A DNA stretch of 64,000 nt from Actinocrinis sp035653575 (GTDB lineage Bacteria; Actinomycetota; Actinomycetes; Streptomycetales; Catenulisporaceae): NCBI RefSeq assembly GCF_035653575.1, contig NZ_DASRBQ010000069.1, forward strand, positions 4,233-68,232, given 5' to 3'. Position numbers and translations under genes: made by a program. A model generated the notes under the pieces. The model did no database searches. It was given only the letters and a program-made list of their open reading frames with translations, and had not been told where the DNA came from. Positions 33,803-42,676 of the stretch are shown one piece after another. Positions within the stretch are counted from its first letter, which is position 1. Each line of letters opens with the position of its first letter.

Positions 33803-35427
33803 GCCGCCACCGGCTCCTCCAGCCGCGGGAAGAGCACGGCGCCCTTGGTGATCGTGGAGCCGGCCGGCAGCAGGCCCCAGCGGCCCGCGTCCTGCACGAC
33901 TTGCTCGGCCAGCGCGCCCAGCGAGGCCTGCGCGCCCAGCGAGTCCCACAGCGCGGCCGAGGACTTCGGCATCACCGGGTTCAGCAGCACGGCCACCGCC
34001 CGCAGTGACTCGGCCGCCGTGTACAGGATCGTGGCCAGCCGCGCCTTCGACGCCTCGTCCTCGCCCTTGGCCACCTTCCACGGCTCCTGCTCGGTGAGGT
34101 AGCCGTTGACCAGCTTGATGAAGTCGAACACGGCCGCGATGCCGCCCTGGAAGTCCAGCGCGCAGACCTTCTCGTCCGCGGCCGCCACGGTCGCCGCCAG
34201 CGCGTCGGCGATCGCCTGCTCGGCCGGGCCGTGGTCGGTCGCCTCCGGCAGCGTCCCGCCGAAGTACTTGCCGACCATCGCGGCCACCCGCGAGGCCAGG
34301 TTGCCGTAGTCGTTGGCCAGCTCCGAGGTGTACCGCGCGGACATGTCCTCCCAGGAGAACGAGCCGTCCTGGCCGAACGGGATCGCGCGCATGAAGTAGT
34401 ACCGGAACGCGTCCGAGCCGAAGTGGTCGGTGATCTGGTGCGGGGCGATGCCGGTCAGCTTCGACTTCGACATCTTCTCGCCGCCGACCAGCAGCCAGCC
34501 GTGCCCGAACACCTGCTTCGGCAGCGGCAGCCCCGCGGCCAGCAGCATGGCCGGCCAGATCACCGCGTGGAAGCGCAGGATGTCCTTGCCGACCAGGTGC
34601 ACGTCGGCCGGCCAGGTGCGCTCGAACTTCTCCTTGTCGGCAGCCGACGGCGAGTCGAGCCCGATCGCGGTGGCGTAGTTGAGCAGCGCGTCGATCCAGA
34701 CGTAGAGCACGTGCTTCGGGTCCCACGGGATCGGGATGCCCCAGTCGAACGAGGAGCGCGAGATCGACAGGTCCTGCAGGCCCTGCTTGACGAACGAGAC
34801 CACCTCGTTGCGGGCCGAGGCGGGCTGGATGAACTCCGGGTGCGCCTCGTAGTGCTCCAGCAGTCGCTCGGTGTACGTGGACATCCGGAAGAAGTAGTTC
34901 TCCTCCGCGATGTACTCGACCGGCGTGCCGTGGATGGCGCAGACCTTCTGGCCGGCGTACTCGCCCTCGCCGTCGAGCAGCTCGCCCGGCAGCTTGAACT
35001 CCTCGCAGCCCACGCAGTACGGGCCCTCGTACGAGCCCTTGTACACCTCGCCGGCGTCGTAAAGCCGCTGCCAGAACTCCTGGACCCGCTCGGTGTGCCG
35101 CTGCTCGGTGGTGCGGATGAAGTCATCGTTCGCCGCGTCGATGGTGACCAGTGCGGGCTTCCAGGCGGACTCGACCAGCCGGTCGGTCCACTCCTGCGGC
35201 GTGGTGCCGTTGGCCTCGGCCGTGCGCATGACCTTCTGGCCGTGTTCGTCGGTGCCGGTGAGGAACCACACGGACTCGCCGCGCTGACGGTGCCAACGCG
35301 TCAGGACGTCACCGGCGGTCGTCGTGTAGGCGTGCCCGATGTGCGGCGCGTCGTTCACGTAGTAGATCGGCGTGGTGACGTAGAAGGTCTTGTCCCCGGA
35401 GCCCGGGGCGTCGCTGCCAGAAGCCAT
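33799..35427 (-). CDS. metG: Methionyl-tRNA synthetase
   Basis: 542 residues. Charges tRNA-Met. Class I signatures HIGH (APHIGHAYTTT) and KMSKS (GEKMSKSKLTG) are present. The zinc-knuckle region has CVGCEEF and a single further CAIHG, so the metal-binding cysteines are reduced as in the short bacterial MetRS type. There is no C-terminal tRNA-binding (EMAP) domain. ATG at 35427 follows a TAGGAT -10-like box by only about eight bases, suggesting a leaderless transcript. Upstream on the same strand is rsmI. Confidence 0.95.
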   Translation of the reverse strand: MASGSDAPGSGDKTFYVTTPIYYVNDAPHIGHAYTTTAGDVLTRWHRQRGESVWFLTGTDEHGQKVMRTAEANGTTPQEWTDRLVESAWKPALVTIDAANDDFIRTTEQRHTERVQEFWQRLYDAGEVYKGSYEGPYCVGCEEFKLPGELLDGEGEYAGQKVCAIHGTPVEYIAEENYFFRMSTYTERLLEHYEAHPEFIQPASARNEVVSFVKQGLQDLSISRSSFDWGIPIPWDPKHVLYVWIDALLNYATAIGLDSPSAADKEKFERTWPADVHLVGKDILRFHAVIWPAMLLAAGLPLPKQVFGHGWLLVGGEKMSKSKLTGIAPHQITDHFGSDAFRYYFMRAIPFGQDGSFSWEDMSARYTSELANDYGNLASRVAAMVGKYFGGTLPEATDHGPAEQAIADALAATVAAADEKVCALDFQGGIAAVFDFIKLVNGYLTEQEPWKVAKGEDEASKARLATILYTAAESLRAVAVLLNPVMPKSSAALWDSLGAQASLGALAEQVVQDAGRWGLLPAGSTITKGAVLFPRLEEPVAA

Positions 35428-35495
35428 GCACAAATCCTAACGGGGCTGTTCGCCCGATCCGGCACGGTTTAGCGGCAGCGGACGATGGCGACCGT

Positions 35496-36362
35496 TCATC
35501 GCGTCGAGGACTCGCCCGCCGATCCCTCCTTTTCCTCCTTCGCGGCCACCACCGCATCGAACACCGCCCGCTTCGGCACGCCGGTCTGCGCCGCCACGGC
35601 CGCGATCGCCGCCTTGCGATGCTCCCCCTCCGCCTCCCTCGCGGCCACCAGCGCCGCCAACTCGTCGGGCGCCGTGTCCTCTGCGCGCTTTGGTTCCGCC
35701 CCCCCGACCACGACCGTGATCTCCCCGCGCACCCCTTCGGCCGCCCACGCCGCCAACTCACCGAGCGGCCCGCGCCGTACCTCTTCGTAGGTCTTCGTCA
35801 GCTCGCGGCATACCGCGGCCGGACGGTCCGCGCCGAACGCGTCAGCCATCGCCGTGAGAGTTTCACCGAGCCGGTGCGGAGCCTCGAAGAACACCATGGT
35901 GCGCGGCTCGGCGGCGTTCGCAGCTAGGGCCCGCGCCCGCTCGCCGGCCTTGCGCGGCAGGAAGCCCTCGAAGCAGAACCGGTCGACCGGGAGTCCGGAA
36001 AGCGCCAAAGCCGTCAGCACCGCCGAGGGGCCGGGCACCGCGGTGACCCGCACCCCGGCCGCGACCGCCGCGGTGACCAGCCGAAAGCCAGGGTCTGAGA
36101 CGGACGGCATCCCGGCGTCGGTGACCAGCAGCACCCGGGCGCCCTCGACGAGCCGCGCGACCAGCTCCGGCGTGCGGGCGCTCTCATTGGCCTCGAAGTA
36201 CGACACGACACGCCCGGCCGGCTCGACCCCGAGCTCCTGGGTCAGCCGCCGCAGCCGCCTGGTGTCCTCAGCTGCGATGACGTCCGCGGTGGCGAGTTCC
36301 GTGGCCAGCCGGGCCGGGGCGTCGGCGGGATCGCCGATCGGCGTGCCGGCCAGCACGAGCAC
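35496..36362 (-). CDS. rsmI: 16S rRNA (cytidine-2'-O) methyltransferase
   Basis: 288 residues. Methylates C1402 of 16S rRNA. Tetrapyrrole-methylase fold: VLAGTPIGDPADAPARL, AAEDTRRLRRL, the SAM-binding VLLVTDAGMPSVSDPGFRL, VTAVPGPSAVLTALALSG, FCFEGFLPRK, MVFFEAPHRL, and CRELTKTYEE. GTG at 36362 is chosen because AGGAGGG lies seven bases before it and the length then matches the family. It is divergent from pmt with a 111-base shared promoter gap. Confidence 0.94.
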   Translation of the reverse strand: MLVLAGTPIGDPADAPARLATELATADVIAAEDTRRLRRLTQELGVEPAGRVVSYFEANESARTPELVARLVEGARVLLVTDAGMPSVSDPGFRLVTAAVAAGVRVTAVPGPSAVLTALALSGLPVDRFCFEGFLPRKAGERARALAANAAEPRTMVFFEAPHRLGETLTAMADAFGADRPAAVCRELTKTYEEVRRGPLGELAAWAAEGVRGEITVVVGGAEPKRAEDTAPDELAALVAAREAEGEHRKAAIAAVAAQTGVPKRAVFDAVVAAKEEKEGSAGESSTR

Positions 36363-36473
36363 GCCGGCGCCCTCCTGCGAACGCGAGGCCGAGTACAAAA
36401 ACGGACGATCAGGTTTCACGAATCCATCGTCCCCTGGTGCGCGGGGCGGGGGCCAATCCGTACGATGGCCCGC

Positions 36474-38354
36474 GTGACCAGCGACCTGCAGAGCGACAAC
36501 GCGGCCGAACTGCCCGACTGGCCGGAGCCTGCGAGCCCGGCTGAGGAGCTCGGCGGCGCGCCACGGCGCGGCGAGCACCACGCGCCCGGCGCCGCGACCG
36601 CGAACGGCGAGGCGCACTTCGAGGGCGGCGCGGCGGAGGCGTGGCCGGAGGCAGAGCCCTTCGACGCGCCCTGGCGCCGCCGAATGCGCCGCGGCTGGGA
36701 ACGCGGGCGGGTCTGGTATCGCGCCAACGGCACGCCGACTCCGGAGCCGCGCGCCCCGCTGCGCGACCGGCTGGTGCCGCCGTACTATCCGGAGTTCTTC
36801 CGCGGCGCCGGCTGGATTCTGCCGCTGGCGATCACCATCGTCGGCGGCGTGCTGCGGTTCTGGAACCTGGTGTGGCCCAACTCGGTGATCTTCGACGAGA
36901 CGTACTACGCCAAGGACGCCTGGTCGATGTACGTCTACGGCTGGGAGCACGGCTGGGACCCGGCCAGCAACGGCTCGGTCGCCAACGGCAAGCTGGTCGG
37001 CCCCGGAACCTTCGGCCACAACGGCGTCGCGGACTTCAGCTGCTCCTCCGGCTGCCAGGAGTTCGTGGCGCACCCGCCGTTCGGCAAGTGGGTCATCGGC
37101 GCCGGCGAGCAGATCTGGGGCCTGAACCCGGTCGGCTGGCGGCTGATGGAGGCGGTGCTCGGCACGCTGGCGATCTTCATCATCGCCCGCGCCGCGCGCC
37201 GGATGTTCCGCTCGACGCTGATGGGCTGCATCGCCGCGCTGCTGTTCTCCTTCGACGGCCTGGCCTTCGTGATGGCCCGCACCGCGCTGCTCGACGGCAT
37301 CCAGATGTTCTTCATCCTCGGCGCCTTCGCGGCGCTGCTGGTGGACCGGGACAAGACCCGCGCGAAATTCGCCGACTGGCGCGAGGAACGCGGGCTCACC
37401 GTTCTGCTCTCGGCGAAGGAACGCGGGCCCAGGCTCGGCTTCCGGCCCTGGCGCTGGATCGCCGGCCTCTCGCTGGGCCTGGCCACCGCGACCAAGTGGA
37501 ACGGCATCTTCTTCGTCGCCGGCTTCGCGATCCTCACCGTGCTCTGGGACCGCGGCGCCCGCCGGGCCGTCGGCGTGCGCAAGCCCTCGGTCGCCACGCT
37601 GATCCGCGACGTGCCCTGGGCGTTCCTGGCGCTGCCGATCACGGCCGCGGCCGTGTTCGTGGCCTCCTACGCCGGCTGGTTCTTCGACACCAGCAACGGC
37701 GGCGGCTACAACCGGTTCTGGGCCAACACGCACCCCTCGAACTTCTGGCCGACGTGGACCAACCCGTTCCGGTCGCTGTGGAACTACGTGGACCAGCAGT
37801 ACGGCTTCAACTCGAACCTGCAGACCCCGCACCCATACCAGTCGAACCCGTGGTCCTGGTTCATCATGGGCCGCCCGGTCGCCTTCTACTACGAGTCGCC
37901 GAAGACCGGGCAGCAAGGCTGCACCCCGTCGATGGGCACCTGCTCCGCCGAGGTGCTCGCGCTCGGCAACCCGCTGCTGTGGTGGTTCGCGACCGCGGCG
38001 ATCCTGTTCCTGTTCTGGCGCTGGATCGGCCGCAGGGACTGGCGCGCGGCCGCCATCCTGGCCGGCATCGCGGCCGGGGTCGGCCCGTGGATGTGGTACG
38101 CCCAGCGCACGATCTTCTCCTTCTACGCGATCGCGTTCCTGCCCTTCATGGTGCTCGGCGCCACGATGGCCATCGGCGCGATCCTCGGCCGCGCGGACGC
38201 GTCGCCGACCAGACGGGTCTGGGGCGCGGCGGTGTCCGGAACGCTGGTCATCGGCGTCGTGGCGCTGTTCGCGTACTTCTATCCGATCTACACAGGGCAG
38301 ACGATCCCGTACACGGACTGGTCCAACCACATGTGGCTGCCGTCCTGGATCTGA
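36474..38354 (+). CDS. pmt: Protein O-mannosyltransferase (GT39, Pmt)
   Basis: 626 residues. Transfers mannose from polyprenyl-phosphate-mannose to Ser/Thr of proteins crossing the Sec translocon. It has a hydrophilic N-tail (about 90 residues), then about ten or more membrane segments. The first external loop carries the catalytic acidic motif VIFDETYYAKDAWSM, with PPFGKWVIGAGE next; the conserved C-terminal IPYTDWSNHMWLPSWI ends the protein. GTG at 36474 follows a TACGAT -10-like box by seven bases, so leaderless translation is likely; ATG at 36465 lies inside that box. Ser/Thr/Pro-rich exported proteins next door are candidate substrates. Confidence 0.93.
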   Translation: MTSDLQSDNAAELPDWPEPASPAEELGGAPRRGEHHAPGAATANGEAHFEGGAAEAWPEAEPFDAPWRRRMRRGWERGRVWYRANGTPTPEPRAPLRDRLVPPYYPEFFRGAGWILPLAITIVGGVLRFWNLVWPNSVIFDETYYAKDAWSMYVYGWEHGWDPASNGSVANGKLVGPGTFGHNGVADFSCSSGCQEFVAHPPFGKWVIGAGEQIWGLNPVGWRLMEAVLGTLAIFIIARAARRMFRSTLMGCIAALLFSFDGLAFVMARTALLDGIQMFFILGAFAALLVDRDKTRAKFADWREERGLTVLLSAKERGPRLGFRPWRWIAGLSLGLATATKWNGIFFVAGFAILTVLWDRGARRAVGVRKPSVATLIRDVPWAFLALPITAAAVFVASYAGWFFDTSNGGGYNRFWANTHPSNFWPTWTNPFRSLWNYVDQQYGFNSNLQTPHPYQSNPWSWFIMGRPVAFYYESPKTGQQGCTPSMGTCSAEVLALGNPLLWWFATAAILFLFWRWIGRRDWRAAAILAGIAAGVGPWMWYAQRTIFSFYAIAFLPFMVLGATMAIGAILGRADASPTRRVWGAAVSGTLVIGVVALFAYFYPIYTGQTIPYTDWSNHMWLPSWI

Positions 38355-38381
38355 TCCGCGAGTCTCCTTGGCTCACCGCGC

Positions 38382-38413
38382 GCCGCCTGCCCGCATCTCC
38401 GGGCGGGCGGCGC
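38382..38413 (+). terminator. Terminator of pmt
   Basis: A 13-bp GC stem, CGCCGCCTGCCCG (38382-38394) with 38401-38413, one G-U pair and a six-base loop, 27 bases after the pmt stop. Confidence 0.8.
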
Positions 38414-38705
38414 TGCGCGTTCGTGGTCCGGTGTCGCGGCTTCTCGGGCGGCTCCGGTTGCGCTTCGGTTGGCTTGGACCCACCCGCCCGCCCCGCTCCG
38501 CGTCCTCGCCTAGGACTCGGCCGCTCCACGGACTCAAGGCGCTGCCGCGCACGGGCTTCGCCCTGGACGCTGCGCTGGCCCTCCGGGCCGTTCCGCTCGT
38601 TCAGCGCGCTCCGGGGCACACATCGGGCGCACCGAATGATGGGCAGGAGCAGGAATCGGCTGCGTCAATGATGGGTAGCCACTTAAGTCGTACTGCGACG
38701 GGGAA
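38414..38705. other. Gene-free GC-rich spacer
   Basis: About 290 bases between the pmt terminator and the end of the next (opposite-strand) gene. Open frames exist, but their translations are Arg/Pro/Ala-rich shadow-like strings without family features or ribosome sites. A short ATGATGGGCAGG / ATGATGGGTAG near-repeat lies at about 38637-38678. Confidence 0.5.
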
Positions 38706-39224
38706 TTAGATGCGTTCCCAGCGCCAGCCGTTGTTGTACTCGCACTTGATCGCATCGCCGTTGGCGTCGATGCCGGTCGCGCCATGGTCGCTCTTGCGGC
38801 AGTATTCGCCGGGTTTGTAGCAGTTGCCGCCGTCGGTCAGTGGGTAGCAGCTCTGGGCCTGCGCGGTCGTGGGCGCGGGCTGCGGGGCTTGCGTTGTCGG
38901 TACCGGGGCAGGCGGTGGGTTAGCCGCGGCGGTGGCGATCGGAGTCGTCGGAATGACGGTGGGTGCCGCCGGCGGTGGACTCGGCGAACTGTCTGCTGGG
39001 CTTGGGGTTGCTGAGGTGGTGTCGCTGATAGTCGCGCTAGGGCTCGACGTGCTGTCCACGGGGATTGTCGTGGTGCCGCTCGTACCACCGCAGGCTGCTG
39101 CTAGGAGGAGCAGTGCGACGAACCCGCCGAGTCGCGCGCCGAGGCCACGGTTGGCTCTCTGTTTCCCAGCTGCGGCAGGTATTTCTGGTTCGGAGCCGGA
39201 GTCAGAAGCGGTGGGTGTGGTCAC
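38706..39224 (-). CDS. Exported Ser/Thr/Pro-rich protein with C-terminal Cys domain
   Basis: 172 residues from GTG (MTTPTASDSGSE). The N-tail is about 30 residues, then a membrane/signal segment LGGFVALLLLAAACGGTSG, which has a lipobox-like AAACG. Next come about 75 residues of Ser/Thr/Pro/Ala linker, then a C-terminal domain of about 48 residues with four Cys (CYPLTDGGNCYKPGEYCRKS...KCEYNNGWRWE). This Cys domain occurs at the C-terminus of other actinobacterial exported proteins; its function is unknown to me. The linker is a plausible O-mannosylation target of the neighbouring Pmt. Confidence 0.78.
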   Translation of the reverse strand: MTTPTASDSGSEPEIPAAAGKQRANRGLGARLGGFVALLLLAAACGGTSGTTTIPVDSTSSPSATISDTTSATPSPADSSPSPPPAAPTVIPTTPIATAAANPPPAPVPTTQAPQPAPTTAQAQSCYPLTDGGNCYKPGEYCRKSDHGATGIDANGDAIKCEYNNGWRWERI

Positions 39225-39466
39225 AGCCGGTCAATTTATCGCGACGTAGAGCGCTGGCGCGGGTGATTCGTCGAACTCGTGGCCACCGTCCCGGTAGGGG
39301 TCACCGAGCCAGCTGCGGGCGTTGAGGTGGAGCGCAGCGGAGCCGAGGCCAGCGCAGCGTTCCGCGCGTAGCGCCTGCGCGGCAGCGGAGCGCGCGTTGT
39401 TCTTGCGTATTAGTCCGTGGCCGACGCCGGTTGATCCATCGCTGATGCCGGCCGGACCCGCATCGC

Positions 39467-39940
39467 CTACTGCACGACGATGGTGACGTGCCAAGTGGTG
39501 CCGCTGGGGAGCGTGCTGCTCAGCGTCGTGGCTCCGCGATGTGCGCCTACGAAGACGCCTGCTGTGACGTTCACCGGCGGCGTGAGGACACCGTTGTTGC
39601 CGTATCCGATCACTGACGTGTCGGTCACGCGGATGTCGCTCCAGCGCGATCCGGCCGGCGTGTTGGCGGGCGCGGTGAGGAACACGTCGAGGATCTGTCC
39701 CGGGGCCAGGCAGAACGCGCCGGAGTCGGCCTCGGTGAGACTGCCCGCAGCGTGTGGGAGGGTGGCCGGTTCGGGGGCGCGGCAGGTCGGCAGGCTCGCG
39801 GAAGCGGAGGCGGCGGCGGATGGGGTCGGGTGCGCCGAGCTGCAGCCGGCGATGAGTGCGGTCGCGGATGCTGCGAATGCCGCGAACGCCGCTAAAGCCG
39901 TGAATCGTGCGGGAGCGGATGCGTGGGTGCGCGCGCGGAT
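39467..39940 (-). CDS. Small lipoprotein, apparently starting at ATC
   Basis: About 157 residues. The frame encodes a full lipoprotein signal (RARTHASAPARFTALAAF... ending LIAGC), then a Ser/Ala-rich linker and a compact domain with GAFCLAPGQILDVFLTAP, VLTPPVNVTAGVFVG and WHVTIVVQ, which reads like an Ig-like beta sandwich. Between the upstream stop and the signal peptide there is no ATG, GTG, TTG or CTG. AGGAG (complement 39947-39951) stands six bases before an ATC codon at 39938-39940, the ideal place for a start. Either ATC is used, or the start codon has been mutated and the gene is silent. Codon 16 is a rare TTA. Function unknown. Confidence 0.65.
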   Translation of the reverse strand: MRARTHASAPARFTALAAFAAFAASATALIAGCSSAHPTPSAAASASASLPTCRAPEPATLPHAAGSLTEADSGAFCLAPGQILDVFLTAPANTPAGSRWSDIRVTDTSVIGYGNNGVLTPPVNVTAGVFVGAHRGATTLSSTLPSGTTWHVTIVVQ

Positions 39941-39960
39941 GGAAGGCTCCTGAGCTCCGG

Positions 39961-39994
39961 CCGTGGCGCCGCCCGCGAAAGGGCGGCGCCACGG
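39961..39994 (-). terminator. Strong hairpin terminator
   Basis: A perfect 14-bp stem, CCGTGGCGCCGCCC / GGGCGGCGCCACGG, with loop GCGAAA, 58 bases after the stop of the gene at 40053. It separates that gene from the lipoprotein downstream. Confidence 0.88.
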
Positions 39995-40052
39995 GTGATC
40001 GGTGTGGGATCAGGGGTTTGGCATGAATTGTCGGGCGGTCGTCAGGCAGTCG

Positions 40053-41045
40053 TCAGTGCTGGTTGGTCGCGCTGGCGTAGTAGCTGACGCAGTTGCCCGC
40101 GCCGTTGTTGTAGTTGTTGCTGAACTCCGACTGGACCGCGAAGTAGGCGCCGTTCATGCTGATGATCGTCGAGGCGCCCTGGCCGCTGGAGATCCAGGCG
40201 CACTTGTCGCCGGTCTCGTAGCCGGAGGCGTCGAGCCAGCCGCTGCCGGCCTGCGGGTCGGTCAGGGTCTCGGCGTACTCGTGGCCGCCGACGATCGTGA
40301 TGCCTTCCTTCGAGCCCGTCACGCCGTTGGTGGCGCTGACGAAGTTCGCGCCGCAGCCGCTGCCGGCGTCGGTGATGTACGGGAAGTTCGTGTACGGCAC
40401 GTCGGCGCCGCTCGAGCTGCTCGTCACGTCGTGCCACGCGCAGTACTGCGTCTTGAAGCCCGAGGGCACGACGCCGTGCGGCGAGTCGACGATGATCTGG
40501 ATGTTGTCGCCGGAGACGCCGAAGTGCGCGGCGGCGCGCTTGGCCTCGGCCGCCAGCTGCGAGTCGGACGGCTTGCTCGGCGCGGCAGAAGCGCTGTCAA
40601 GCCAGGTGCCCTTGACCGGGTTGGCGGAGGGGTGACCGACGTGGGTTCCGGAGCTTCCGCACTGCGTGGTGCCGGTGGCGACGCCCTCGCAGTACTGCGT
40701 CTGCGAGGTGAAGTACGTGTCGCCGCTGCCGTAGGCGTGCTGGAAGAAGGACAGCTGGAGCGCGGCCTCGCCCGAGGGGTCGCTGGTCACCGTCGATCCG
40801 GTGCCCCACTGGTTGCCCCAGTACACGATGTAGATCGTCGGGGACGTCACGACCGTGCCGCCGCCGTAGGACAGCAGGCCGCTGCCGCTGTACGCGGGGG
40901 AGGCGGCGTGGCGGTGGGCGGTGGCGACCGCCGTGGCCTTGTGCGAAGTGGTGCTCGACGCCGCGTTTGCCGGCGCCGCGACTGCGACCAAGGCAGCGGT
41001 GGCTGTGGCCGCAGCGAGGACACCGGTGGGTATGCGGTGGCGCAT
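40053..41045 (-). CDS. Secreted protein with HEYAETLTDP motif, putative metallopeptidase-like
   Basis: 330 residues. The signal peptide is about 1-29 (VLAAATATAALVAVAAPANA). Core features are IYIVYWGNQWGTG, then three Cys-containing segments, and near residue 265 GGHEYAETLTDPQAGSGWLDASGYETGDKCAW. The H-E-x-x-E arrangement with a downstream Asp/Glu and GDKCAW recurs in secreted actinobacterial and fungal-like proteins and looks like a metal site. Peptidase activity is only an inference. ATG at 41045 is supported by AAGGAG five bases upstream. Confidence 0.75.
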   Translation of the reverse strand: MRHRIPTGVLAAATATAALVAVAAPANAASSTTSHKATAVATAHRHAASPAYSGSGLLSYGGGTVVTSPTIYIVYWGNQWGTGSTVTSDPSGEAALQLSFFQHAYGSGDTYFTSQTQYCEGVATGTTQCGSSGTHVGHPSANPVKGTWLDSASAAPSKPSDSQLAAEAKRAAAHFGVSGDNIQIIVDSPHGVVPSGFKTQYCAWHDVTSSSSGADVPYTNFPYITDAGSGCGANFVSATNGVTGSKEGITIVGGHEYAETLTDPQAGSGWLDASGYETGDKCAWISSGQGASTIISMNGAYFAVQSEFSNNYNNGAGNCVSYYASATNQH

Positions 41046-41318
41046 TGTCTCTCCTTGTTGAGGGACTCGCGAGGTGAGGCGATCGCCTCGCAGCAATCAA
41101 AGAGATGGCACGTGTCCCCTACAAGACGCCGTTCGCCAAGAATTCATCGCACTATCGCAAAGTTCTAACCAACTTCGTCGTTCGAACTCTGTCGCGGCGC
41201 GGTCACTGACGGCTTTCCAGCCTTGTGAACGCCTGTGCGGTGGAGGGAGCGACGCGGCGGACGGGAAGCCGGGGCGGATTCCAAGCGGCCGTTCCCGGGG
41301 GCCAGCTCAGCCTGGCTA

Positions 41319-41332
41319 TCGAAGCGCTTCGA
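41319..41332. promoter_or_regulatory. LacI-type operator O3 before lacI
   Basis: TCGAAGCGCTTCGA, identical to the operator before GH3 at 15635. It lies 218 bases before the lacI start, in a 504-base gap (41046-41549) that otherwise holds no gene. Confidence 0.85.
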
Positions 41333-41409
41333 CGATCCCCATGGACATTCCCTACCTGCCCGGTCTACCCTTCATGGGCAAGACCGGGTGCGGCCCCGTC
41401 GGAAACGAG

Positions 41410-41422
41410 TCGAAGCGCTTCA
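41410..41422. promoter_or_regulatory. LacI-type operator O4 before lacI
   Basis: TCGAAGCGCTTCA, one change from O3 and 91 bases from it (about nine helical turns). Two sites allow DNA looping by a LacI tetramer or double repression. This suggests autoregulation of lacI and control of GH31. Confidence 0.82.
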
Positions 41423-41549
41423 CCAAGCAGCTCCCCACCGCTTCGGCCCGGCTCGCCGCCGTTTCGCTCGCTCCCGACTGATCTGTTCCGTCAACCGCTC
41501 ATACTGTCCGAGCCCGGATGGCATCCACCGGGACGGCATGGAGGATTCC

Positions 41550-42575
41550 ATGGTGACCCTGGCCGAAGTCGCCCGCCAGGCGGGCGTCTCGCCCTCCACA
41601 GTCTCCTACGTGCTCTCCCGGAAAAGGTCGATTTCCGACGACACCCGGCGCAAGGTGGAAGCCGCGATCGAGGCGCTCGGCTACCACCCGCACGCGGGCG
41701 CCCGGGCGCTGGCCTCGAACCGCTCGAACATTCTGGCGCTCATGGTGCCGCTGCGCAGCGACATGTACGTGCCGGTCATCATGGAGATCGCGATGGCGGT
41801 CACCACCGAGGCCCGCGAGTACGGCCAGGACGTGCTGCTGCTGACCAAGGACGAGGGCACCCGCGGCGTGCGCCGGATCGCCGGCAGCGGCCTGGCCGAC
41901 GCGATGATCCTGATGGACATCGAGCTGGACGACGACCGCATCCCGGTGCTGCGCGAGACCGACACCCCGGCCGTGCTGATCGGGTTGCCCGCCGACCCGG
42001 CCGGCCTGGCCTGCGTGGACCTGGACTTCGAGGCCACCGGCGCGGCCTGCGCCGACCACCTGGCCGACCTCGGCCACCGGGACGTGGCGCTGATCGGCGA
42101 GGGCGAGGGCGTCTACCAGCGGCACACCGGGTTCGCCGCGCGCACGCTCACCGGCTTCCAGCGCCGCGCCGCCGAGCGCGGCCTGCGCGCGATGCACCGG
42201 GCCTGCGAGGGAACGTACGAGTCCACCGCGGGGATACTGTCGCGCATCCTGGAGGAGCGCCCCTCGACCACCGGCTTCGTCGTGCAGAACGAGTCGGCCA
42301 TCCCGCCGCTGCTCAGCCTGCTGCGATTGTCCGGCCGCGCGGTGCCCGAGGAGACCAGCGTCGTCGCGATCTGCCCCGACCAGGTCGCGCTCCAGTCCTC
42401 GCCGCGGCTGACCAGCGTGTCCATCCCGGCGCAGGAGATGGGGCGGCGCGCGGTCCGGCTCGCCATGGCCCAGCTCGAGGGCGATCGCTCCGAGTCGATC
42501 ACGCTGATCCCCCCGACGCTCACCGTGCGGGAATCGACCGCGCCGCTCGCCGCCGCCGGCTTCGTCGCCTCCTGA
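41550..42575 (+). CDS. LacI-family repressor, candidate xyloglucan regulator
   Basis: 341 residues. N-terminal DNA-binding domain VTLAEVARQAGVSPSTVSYVLSRKRSISDDTRRKVEAAIEALGYHP, with hinge helix region RALASNRSN, followed by a periplasmic-binding-like sugar sensor domain (about 62-335). ATG at 41550 has GGAGG five bases upstream. Two palindromes of the GAAGCGCTTC type lie upstream, and the same sites are in the GH3 and transporter promoters. It probably represses all three units and is released by a xyloglucan-derived sugar. The GH31 gene follows 101 bases later on the same strand. Confidence 0.92.
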   Translation: MVTLAEVARQAGVSPSTVSYVLSRKRSISDDTRRKVEAAIEALGYHPHAGARALASNRSNILALMVPLRSDMYVPVIMEIAMAVTTEAREYGQDVLLLTKDEGTRGVRRIAGSGLADAMILMDIELDDDRIPVLRETDTPAVLIGLPADPAGLACVDLDFEATGAACADHLADLGHRDVALIGEGEGVYQRHTGFAARTLTGFQRRAAERGLRAMHRACEGTYESTAGILSRILEERPSTTGFVVQNESAIPPLLSLLRLSGRAVPEETSVVAICPDQVALQSSPRLTSVSIPAQEMGRRAVRLAMAQLEGDRSESITLIPPTLTVRESTAPLAAAGFVAS

Positions 42576-42676
42576 TCTTCGACCGCAGACCCGTCCGAGT
42601 CCGCCCGCGCCAACGGACCCGAGGCGACCGCGAGGCCCCCGCCGGCCCCACCTCTTCACGTCCGAAAGGCTCATGA

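Noticed and set aside
38368..38709. Plus-strand 113-codon frame after pmt
   Set aside because: It starts inside the pmt terminator and translates to Arg/Pro/Ala-rich sequence with no family features.
39231..39420. Minus-strand reading frame ending NARSWLGDPYRDGGHEFDES, somewhat protein-like
   Set aside because: Its only start lies in the shadow of the lipoprotein gene, no ribosome site is near, and no family is recognised. It may be a remnant, but I cannot support it.
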